A stretch of DNA of 5,092 nucleotides. Origin: Bacteroidales bacterium (GTDB lineage Bacteria; Bacteroidota; Bacteroidia; Bacteroidales; P3). A program made the position numbers and the translations under genes. Shown here piece after piece: positions 1 through 5,092 of the stretch. Where the stretch lies: contig CAAGHV010000261.1 of NCBI GenBank assembly GCA_900769785.1, forward strand, positions 1 through 5,092, written 5' to 3'. The notes below the pieces were generated by a model that worked only from the letters and a program-made list of their open reading frames with translations, was not told the origin of the DNA and did no database searches. Every line of letters begins with the position of its first letter. Within the stretch, counting starts at the first letter, position 1.

Positions 1-1038
1 CGTGGACAATATGAATTCTGTTCTCCTAACGACCATGTAAACGGTTCGCAATCTACTAACGATGCTTATCCTTGTGGTATTCACATGGCTATGTACATGG
101 AACACTTGGAATTTATCGGTCATATCGAAATGGTAATCGAGTCTTTGGAAAAGAAAGCTAAAGAATTCGAACGTATTATAAAGATGGGTCGTACTCAATT
201 ACAAGACGCTGTTCCTATGACATTGGGACAAACTTTCGGCGGTTTTGCTGCTACTCTTCGTCTTGAAGTTGAAAATCTTAAAGCTGCTGCTCAAGAATTC
301 CTAGTAGTAAACATGGGTGCTACAGCTATCGGAACCGGTATTTGCTCGCTTCCTGGCTACAGCAAACATTGTATCGACGCTCTTCGCGAAATAACAGGAT
401 GGGATATTACTTTGGCTGAAAATTTGATAGAAGCTACTTCTTCTACAGCTTGTTTAGTTCAATATTCTTCTGCTTTGAAACGTTTGAGCATCAGAACAAA
501 CAAAATATGCAACGATTTGCGTTTGATGAGCTCGGGTCCTCGTTGTGGTTTACACGAAATCCACTTGCCAGAACGTCAACCAGGTTCTTCTATCATGCCG
601 GGTAAAGTTAACCCAGTTATTCCTGAAGTGATGAACCAAATCAACTACAAAGTTATTGGTAACGACGCTTGTATAACTATAGCTGCTGACAACGCTCAAC
701 TTGAATTGAACGTTATGGAACCTGTTATGGTTTACTCGTTATTCGAATCTATCGAAATATTGAGAAACGGTTTCGACACATTGCGTACTTTCTGTATAGA
801 TGGTATCGTTGCTGACGAAAAACGTTGTCGTGAATTAGTTGAAGGTTCTATTGGAATCGTTACTATGCTTAACCCAATCATCGGTTACAAACAATCTACT
901 AAGATTGCTAAAGAAGCTGCTGAAACAGGACGTGGCGTTTACGAACTTGTATTGGAACACAAATTGTTAACTAAAGAACAATTAGATAGAATATTGGTTC
1001 CTGAAAACATGATCGAACCAGTTGAAATTAAATTGTAA
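1..1038 (+). CDS. aspA: Aspartate ammonia-lyase (aspartase), 5'-truncated by window edge
   Basis: Aspartase reversibly deaminates L-aspartate to fumarate and ammonia in the cytoplasm; in anaerobic Bacteroidales the fumarate can feed reduction to succinate. The frame is open from base 1, giving 345 visible residues. The family is usually about 470 long, so roughly 125 N-terminal residues lie before the window; the ATG at 85 is internal, because conserved sequence precedes it. Fumarase/aspartase superfamily motifs appear in order: GSQSTND (43-63), TQLQDAVP (193-216), GATAIGTG (316-339) and the mobile catalytic loop GSSIMPGKVNP (583-615). By family knowledge the first Ser of that loop (586-588) is the general base, and the Lys and Asn contact substrate. 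The run VIPEVMNQ after the loop favours aspartase over class II fumarase, which usually has a Thr-Gln there. The protein is expected to be a homotetramer. Codon choice is strongly biased to GCT, GGT, CGT and GTT, which suggests high expression. An intrinsic terminator follows the stop codon. Fumarase C is the less likely alternative. Confidence 0.95.
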   Translation, partial: RGQYEFCSPNDHVNGSQSTNDAYPCGIHMAMYMEHLEFIGHIEMVIESLEKKAKEFERIIKMGRTQLQDAVPMTLGQTFGGFAATLRLEVENLKAAAQEFLVVNMGATAIGTGICSLPGYSKHCIDALREITGWDITLAENLIEATSSTACLVQYSSALKRLSIRTNKICNDLRLMSSGPRCGLHEIHLPERQPGSSIMPGKVNPVIPEVMNQINYKVIGNDACITIAADNAQLELNVMEPVMVYSLFESIEILRNGFDTLRTFCIDGIVADEKRCRELVEGSIGIVTMLNPIIGYKQSTKIAKEAAETGRGVYELVLEHKLLTKEQLDRILVPENMIEPVEIKL

Positions 1039-1065
1039 GAATAAGTTTTAGTCATAAATATTGAG

Positions 1066-1097
1066 GAGGATATCCGGTTAGGATATCCTCTTTTTTT
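1066..1097 (+). terminator. Rho-independent terminator of aspA
   Basis: A perfect 10-bp inverted repeat (GAGGATATCC at 1066-1075 and GGATATCCTC at 1081-1090) encloses a 5-nt loop and is followed at once by seven T residues (1091-1097). It begins 27 bases after the aspA stop codon, the usual place for an intrinsic terminator. The opposite strand has no T-tract after the stem, so it should work only in the + direction. It separates aspA transcription from ileS. Confidence 0.93.
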
Positions 1098-1149
1098 ATT
1101 CTCTTATTAGGTCTTATCAACCTTTTTGTTATAAGTCAGTGTTTTGGGG

Positions 1150-1180
1150 TTGTATGTTTTGTAGAATTTTGTTACCTTTG
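1150..1180 (+). promoter_or_regulatory. Predicted Bacteroidetes-type promoter for ileS
   Basis: The element TACCTTTG at 1173-1180 matches the Bacteroides -7 consensus TAnnTTTG at every fixed position. A TTG at 1150-1152, preceded by G rather than the usual T, stands 20 nt upstream, within the 19-21 nt expected for the -33 element. Transcription would start near 1186-1190, leaving an A/T-rich leader of about 85-90 nt before the ileS ATG. The site lies after the aspA terminator, so ileS should have its own promoter. No Shine-Dalgarno sequence is seen before the ATG at 1276; the adjacent bases are A/T only, as is common in this phylum. I see no T-box-like elements or strong hairpin in the leader. 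The start site is inferred, not shown. Confidence 0.72.
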
Positions 1181-1275
1181 TAAGTTGGTACGATAATTGC
1201 TAATATGAGTTATTGTATTGAATATTAATGATAAAGTGAAATAAAAGATTTGCATAACGATAAAAAAATAATTTT

Positions 1276-4200
1276 ATGTCGGTAAAGTATAATGAATATA
1301 AACAGCTAAATCTTGCCCAAATTGGAGACGAAGTGCGTAAATTTTGGGAAGAAAATCAAACTTTTGACAAGAGTTTGAAACAAAGTGAAGGTCACCCCTC
1401 TTTTGTATTTTTCGAAGGTCCTCCTTCTGCTAATGGACAACCAGGTATTCACCACGTTATGGCAAGAACCATAAAAGATATTTTTTGTCGTTATAAAACA
1501 CAAAAAGGATACTACGTTAAGCGTAAAGCCGGTTGGGATACTCATGGTTTGCCCGTAGAACTTGGTGTAGAAAAAAATCTTGGAATAACTAAGGAAGATA
1601 TAGGTAAGAAAATATCGGTAGATGACTATAACCGTGCATGTCGTGAAGAGGTAATGAAGTATAAAGACCTTTGGGACGAGCTTACCAAAAAGATGGGTTA
1701 TTGGGTTGACCTTAACGACCCCTACATAACTTTCGAGAATGAATATATCGAAACTCTTTGGTATTTGCTTTCGGTATTGTATAAGAAAGGTTTGCTTTAT
1801 AAGGGTTATACCATTCAGCCTTACAGCCCTGCTGCCGGTACAGGCCTAAGTTCGCACGAACTTAATATGCCCGGCTGCTATCGCGATGTGAAAGATACCA
1901 CATGTACTGCCCAATTCAAAGTGGTAGATAGCGAAAACGCCATAGTGAAAGACATACAAAGCAAGGCTGCTGAACAATTCCGCAACAACCTTTATATATT
2001 GGCTTGGACTACTACTCCATGGACATTGCCTTCTAACACTGCTCTTTGTGTTGGTCCCAAGATAGACTATGTGGCAGTAGAAACTTTCAATCCTTACAAT
2101 GGTAGTCCTATGGTATGCTTGTTGGCCAAAGCCAGAGTGGCTGCTTACTTTGATACCAAAGGCTTAGAGGCTTCGTTTGAAGACTACAAAGCAGGCGACA
2201 AGGTAATACCTTACCGTGTGATAGCCGAATATAAAGGAATCGACTTGTTGGATATCCATTACGAACAATTGTTCCCATGGGTTGACCCTGTATCGATGGA
2301 CGAAAACAAGAAGTTGCATAACTGCAAGCACGAAGCCTTCCGCGTAATACCCGGCGACTATGTTACTACCGACGATGGTACAGGTATAGTGCATATAGCT
2401 CCTACATTTGGTGCCGACGATGCCAAGGTGGCCAAAGCTGCAGGAATACCTTCGCTATTTATGATAAGCAAGAAGGACGAAACCCGCCCAATGGTTGACC
2501 TTAGCGGTAAGTTCTGGCTTATGGACGAACTTAACGACGCTTTCGTTAAAGAGTTTGTACACGTAGATGAATACAAGGAATACCAAGGTCAATGGGTGAA
2601 GAATGCCTACGACCCACAGTTTACAACCAATGGAAAATACGACGAAGCTGCTGCACAAAAGGCCGAAAACTTAGACGTTCGCCTATGTATAATGCTGAAA
2701 TCGCAAAACAAGGTATTCAAGATAGAGAAACATACACACAGCTACCCACACTGCTGGCGTACCGACAAGCCTGTGCTTTACTACCCGCTGGATAGCTGGT
2801 TTATACGCACCACATCGCTTAAAGATAGAATGATAGAGCTGAACAAGACTATCAACTGGAAGCCCGAAGCCACCGGTAGCGGCCGTTTTGGTAACTGGCT
2901 TGAAAATCTTGTAGATTGGAACCTAAGCCGTTCGCGCTATTGGGGTACTCCACTTCCTATATGGCGTACCGAAGATGGTAAGGAAGAAATATGTATAGGT
3001 AGCGTTGAGCAGTTGCGTACAGAGATAGACAAATCCATAGCAGCAGGCTTTATGAAAGACAATCCCTACAAGTCTGCCGACTATAAGGCTTTCGACCTTC
3101 ACCGCCCATATATCGACAATGTAGTACTTGTATCGCCAAGTGGCGAAAAGATGTATCGCGAAACCGATCTTATAGATGTATGGTTCGATAGCGGTGCTAT
3201 GCCTTTTGCTCAGTACCACTATATGGGTCAAGAAGGTTTTATGACCGACAAGATATTCCCTGCCGACTTTATTGCCGAAGGTGTCGATCAAACTCGTGGT
3301 TGGTTCTTTACACTACATGCTATTGCCACTATGGTGTTCGACTCGGTAGCTTATAAGAATGTTGTATCTAATGGTTTGGTATTGGATAAGAACGGAAACA
3401 AGATGTCCAAACGTTTGGGCAACGCCGTTGACCCATTCGAAACCATTGCCAAATATGGTCCCGATGCCACTCGCTGGTATATGATTACCAACTCGCAACC
3501 TTGGGACAACCTTAAGTTTGACCTTGAAGGTGTTGATGAAGTTCGCCGCAAACTGTTTGGAACTCTTTATAACACCTACAGTTTCTTTGCATTATATGCC
3601 AACATAGATGGTTTCACTTATAGCGAAGCCGATTTGCCAATAGAGCAACGTCCCGAAATAGACCGTTGGATACTTTCGGAACTAAATACATTGGTGAAAA
3701 ATGTGGATAACTACTACAACGACTATGAGCCTACCAAGGCAGGCCGCGAAATCCAAGACTTTGTTGATGCTTATTTGAGCAATTGGTATGTACGTTTGTG
3801 TCGTCGTCGTTTCTGGAAAGGCGAATATACCGAAGATAAAATATCGGCTTATCAAACACTTTACACCTGCTTGGAAACCTTGTCGAGATTGATGGCTCCT
3901 ATAGCCCCGTTCTTTGGCGAACGCTTGTTCTGCGACCTCAACTCGGTATCGGGTCGTTTGAAAGTAGAATCGGTACACCATGCTGCTTTCCCTGTAGCCG
4001 ACGAAACTATTATAGACAAGGCTTTGGAAGAACGTATGCAGTTGGCTCAACAAATATCGTCGATGGTGCTTTCGTTACGCAAAAAGACCAACATCCGAGT
4101 ACGTCAGCCCCTTGCCAAGATTATGATACCCGAAAGCAACGAGCGTATAAAAGAACAAATAAACGCCGTTAGCAACCTTATATGCTCCGAAGTAAACGTA

Positions 4201-4770
4201 AAAGAAATAGAGTTTATGGAGGCTTCGAACAACATATTGGTAAAACGTATCAAACCAAACTTCAAGACTTTGGGACCTAAATACGGCAAGATAATGAAAG
4301 CTATATCGGCAGCTGTAGCCGAGTTCTCGCAAGAGGATATTGCCAAGATCGAAACCGAAGGTAAGTATAACTTTGATGTGGAAGGCCAACCGGTAGAACT
4401 GTTGATAACCGATGTAGAGATAGCTACTCAGGATATTCCGGGTTGGGTAGTGGCCAACGAAGGCAGCCTTACAGTAGCTTTGGATATAACCATATCCAAG
4501 GAATTGAAGGAAGAAGGTATAGCTCGCGAGCTCGTAAACCGTATTCAAAACATACGCAAGGATAGCGACTTTGAAGTTACCGACAAAATACTTGTAGATC
4601 TTGGTGCCAACGCCGAATGGAACGATGCCGTGAAGAACTACATGGACTACATCTGTTCCGAAACCCTTACTGCCACTCTAAGTTTGGTAGATACCATAGC
4701 TTCGACCGATAAGCAAAGCATCGAAATCATAGATGGCATGCCGGTTGATGTATGGGTAAGAAAGGCTTAA
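1276..4770 (+). CDS. ileS: Isoleucyl-tRNA synthetase, eukaryote-like (IleRS2-type), complete
   Basis: This cytoplasmic class I synthetase activates isoleucine with ATP, charges tRNA-Ile and hydrolyses mischarged Val-tRNA. The product is 1164 residues, longer than the ~940 of E. coli IleRS and in the range of the eukaryote-like type. The N-terminal catalytic half has the HIGH-motif region PSANGQPGIHH (50-60) and GWDTHGLPVE (86-95). The CP1 editing domain (roughly 190-400) has the Thr-rich WTTTPWTLPSN (244-254) and GTGIVHIAPTFGADD (368-382), with the editing Asp pair at 381-382. The second catalytic half has SRSRYWGTPLPIW (551-563), WFDSG (636-640), DQTRGWF (671-677) and KMSKR (709-713). A helical anticodon-binding domain spans about 790-945. 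The C-terminal extension lacks the paired-Cys zinc finger of E. coli-type IleRS; only Cys970 and Cys1127 occur after residue 945. The HIGH signature reads GIHH, the swapped form reported for mupirocin-hyper-resistant IleRS2. The ATG at 1276 is favoured because MSVKYNEYKQLNL fits the family N-terminus. Isoleucine is encoded mostly by ATA, unlike in aspA. Confidence 0.98.
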   Translation: MSVKYNEYKQLNLAQIGDEVRKFWEENQTFDKSLKQSEGHPSFVFFEGPPSANGQPGIHHVMARTIKDIFCRYKTQKGYYVKRKAGWDTHGLPVELGVEKNLGITKEDIGKKISVDDYNRACREEVMKYKDLWDELTKKMGYWVDLNDPYITFENEYIETLWYLLSVLYKKGLLYKGYTIQPYSPAAGTGLSSHELNMPGCYRDVKDTTCTAQFKVVDSENAIVKDIQSKAAEQFRNNLYILAWTTTPWTLPSNTALCVGPKIDYVAVETFNPYNGSPMVCLLAKARVAAYFDTKGLEASFEDYKAGDKVIPYRVIAEYKGIDLLDIHYEQLFPWVDPVSMDENKKLHNCKHEAFRVIPGDYVTTDDGTGIVHIAPTFGADDAKVAKAAGIPSLFMISKKDETRPMVDLSGKFWLMDELNDAFVKEFVHVDEYKEYQGQWVKNAYDPQFTTNGKYDEAAAQKAENLDVRLCIMLKSQNKVFKIEKHTHSYPHCWRTDKPVLYYPLDSWFIRTTSLKDRMIELNKTINWKPEATGSGRFGNWLENLVDWNLSRSRYWGTPLPIWRTEDGKEEICIGSVEQLRTEIDKSIAAGFMKDNPYKSADYKAFDLHRPYIDNVVLVSPSGEKMYRETDLIDVWFDSGAMPFAQYHYMGQEGFMTDKIFPADFIAEGVDQTRGWFFTLHAIATMVFDSVAYKNVVSNGLVLDKNGNKMSKRLGNAVDPFETIAKYGPDATRWYMITNSQPWDNLKFDLEGVDEVRRKLFGTLYNTYSFFALYANIDGFTYSEADLPIEQRPEIDRWILSELNTLVKNVDNYYNDYEPTKAGREIQDFVDAYLSNWYVRLCRRRFWKGEYTEDKISAYQTLYTCLETLSRLMAPIAPFFGERLFCDLNSVSGRLKVESVHHAAFPVADETIIDKALEERMQLAQQISSMVLSLRKKTNIRVRQPLAKIMIPESNERIKEQINAVSNLICSEVNVKEIEFMEASNNILVKRIKPNFKTLGPKYGKIMKAISAAVAEFSQEDIAKIETEGKYNFDVEGQPVELLITDVEIATQDIPGWVVANEGSLTVALDITISKELKEEGIARELVNRIQNIRKDSDFEVTDKILVDLGANAEWNDAVKNYMDYICSETLTATLSLVDTIASTDKQSIEIIDGMPVDVWVRKA

Positions 4771-4790
4771 TAACAATCTTTTGCAGATAG

Positions 4791-4952
4791 ATGAAAAACA
4801 AAAAAGATAAGATTGTGTTAATAACGGCAGTGTGTTCACTGCCGTTATTTATATTGTATCAGGTGTTCCGAACCCCGGTGTGGGCAGTAGCGTCAGATAT
4901 TTCGCTGGTGATATTGGCAATACTTATAATTGGCAGGATTATTAAACCGTAA
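4791..4952 (+). CDS. Small two-helix membrane protein, unidentified (53 aa)
   Basis: I do not recognise this family. An ATG 20 bases after the ileS stop opens a 53-codon frame ending in TAA. The product begins with a basic stretch (MKNKKDK), followed by two hydrophobic segments, about residues 8-25 and 36-50. They are separated by a short polar, Arg-containing loop (QVFRTPVW) with a Trp at its edge, and the protein ends in RIIKP. This pattern fits a small inner-membrane hairpin protein with both ends in the cytoplasm, and hydrophobicity so neatly organised is unlikely by chance. Spacing suggests co-transcription with ileS upstream and with the exported-protein gene 14 bases downstream. A caution is that a perfect 13-bp inverted repeat lies inside the frame (4820-4849) and could be the ileS terminator, in which case the frame might be fortuitous. 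No Shine-Dalgarno sequence is present, which is not informative in this phylum. Confidence 0.6.
   Translation: MKNKKDKIVLITAVCSLPLFILYQVFRTPVWAVASDISLVILAILIIGRIIKP
4820..4849 (+). terminator. Perfect hairpin, possible terminator or attenuator after ileS
   Basis: The arms 4820-4832 and 4837-4849 are perfectly complementary over 13 bp (core GGCAGTG/CACTGCC) around a 4-nt TGTT loop. The hairpin starts 49 bases after the ileS stop, has an A-rich stretch before it and a T-rich but interrupted tract (TTTATATT) after it. This resembles an intrinsic terminator with a weak U-tract. It sits inside the 53-codon membrane-protein frame, so it may end most ileS transcripts while letting a fraction through. 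It could instead be an mRNA-stabilising stem, or a chance palindrome. Confidence 0.5.
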
Positions 4953-4966
4953 AATGTACAACAGTT

Positions 4967-5092
4967 ATGACTAAGAAATACTTTATTGCAGCACTGCTTG
5001 CCACGCTTGTTTCATACTCGGCTTTGACTCAAGAGGGGTTGAAGTATCGCGGCTTTTCGGGCGGTATGATGGTGCATACCGGCTATCTCCAA
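4967..5092 (+). CDS. Exported protein with signal peptide, 3'-truncated by window edge
   Basis: The frame opens at the ATG at 4967 and stays open for 42 codons to the last base of the window. The N-terminus MTKKYFIAALLATLVSYSAL is a typical Sec signal peptide, with a two-Lys n-region, a hydrophobic core at residues 5-16 and a small-residue c-region. Cleavage is likely around residue 21, just before QEGLKYRG, which resembles the mature N-termini of many Bacteroidota envelope proteins. There is no Cys lipobox, so it is not a lipoprotein. The mature start, with the Gly/aromatic-rich GFSGGMMVHTGY, could be the first strand of an outer-membrane beta-barrel, but that is a guess from 20 residues. 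The gene lies 14 bases after the small membrane protein, and the pair is probably co-transcribed. Its function cannot be assigned from what is visible. Confidence 0.72.
   Translation, partial: MTKKYFIAALLATLVSYSALTQEGLKYRGFSGGMMVHTGYLQ

Noticed and set aside
85..87. ATG at 85 as the start of the lyase gene
   Set aside because: The same frame is open back to base 1 and encodes the conserved NDHVNGSQSTNDAYP segment of aspartase, so the gene begins before the window and this Met is internal.
1113..1135. Imperfect stem (CTTAT...ATAAG with a bulged C) between the aspA terminator and the ileS promoter
   Set aside because: It is only 8 bp, A/T-rich, and lies upstream of the predicted transcription start, so it is unlikely to act in the ileS leader; no riboswitch or T-box sequence signature accompanies it.
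1245..1252. Second possible -7 element (AAGATTTG) close to the ileS start
   Set aside because: It matches TAnnTTTG at all but the first fixed base, but the nearest upstream TTG (1218-1220) is 24 nt away, outside the usual 19-21 nt, and the site at 1173-1180 fits better.
2923..3291. Antisense open frames of 120-160 codons inside ileS, for example here and at 4075-4548 on the minus strand
   Set aside because: They lie wholly opposite a well-conserved synthetase, show no recognisable motifs, and are explained by the codon composition of ileS.
4776..4783. TTTTG just before the small ORF as a separate promoter
   Set aside because: Only the TTTG half matches the -7 consensus, no -33 TTG stands at the right distance, and the start site would fall on the ATG itself.

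Overview
This window looks like an ordinary chromosomal stretch from a Bacteroidota (Bacteroidales-type) bacterium. Four things in the sequence point there. The isoleucyl-tRNA synthetase has the long, eukaryote-like architecture typical of that phylum. The promoter ahead of it fits the Bacteroides -33/-7 pattern (TTG, 20 nt, TACCTTTG) rather than an E. coli -35/-10. The coding starts lack Shine-Dalgarno sequences and have A/T-rich leaders instead. The codon and base composition is moderately AT-rich. The genus cannot be fixed from the sequence alone.

Layout, all on the + strand. Positions 1-1038 hold the C-terminal three quarters of aspartate ammonia-lyase (aspA), whose start lies before the window. 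A strong intrinsic terminator follows at 1066-1097. The 237-nt gap from 1039 to 1275 also holds the predicted ileS promoter (1150-1180) and an A/T-rich leader. A complete isoleucyl-tRNA synthetase gene (ileS) fills 1276-4770. Twenty bases later comes a short reading frame for a 53-residue, two-helix membrane protein (4791-4952). Fourteen bases after that, the first 42 codons of a signal-peptide-bearing exported protein (4967-5092) run off the end of the window.

The genes belong to at least two transcription units. aspA ends at its own terminator. ileS starts from its own promoter and may be read through into the small membrane protein and the exported protein. A perfect 13-bp inverted repeat at 4820-4849 lies inside the small reading frame and could terminate or attenuate that read-through. 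aspA (aspartate to fumarate plus ammonia) and ileS (Ile-tRNA charging) have no direct functional link.

No mobile element, CRISPR array, RNA gene or new multi-gene system is visible. The points most worth a second look are the GIHH form of the synthetase HIGH signature, which predicts mupirocin insensitivity, the hairpin inside the small ORF, the heavy use of AUA codons in ileS, and the unidentified membrane/exported gene pair downstream.
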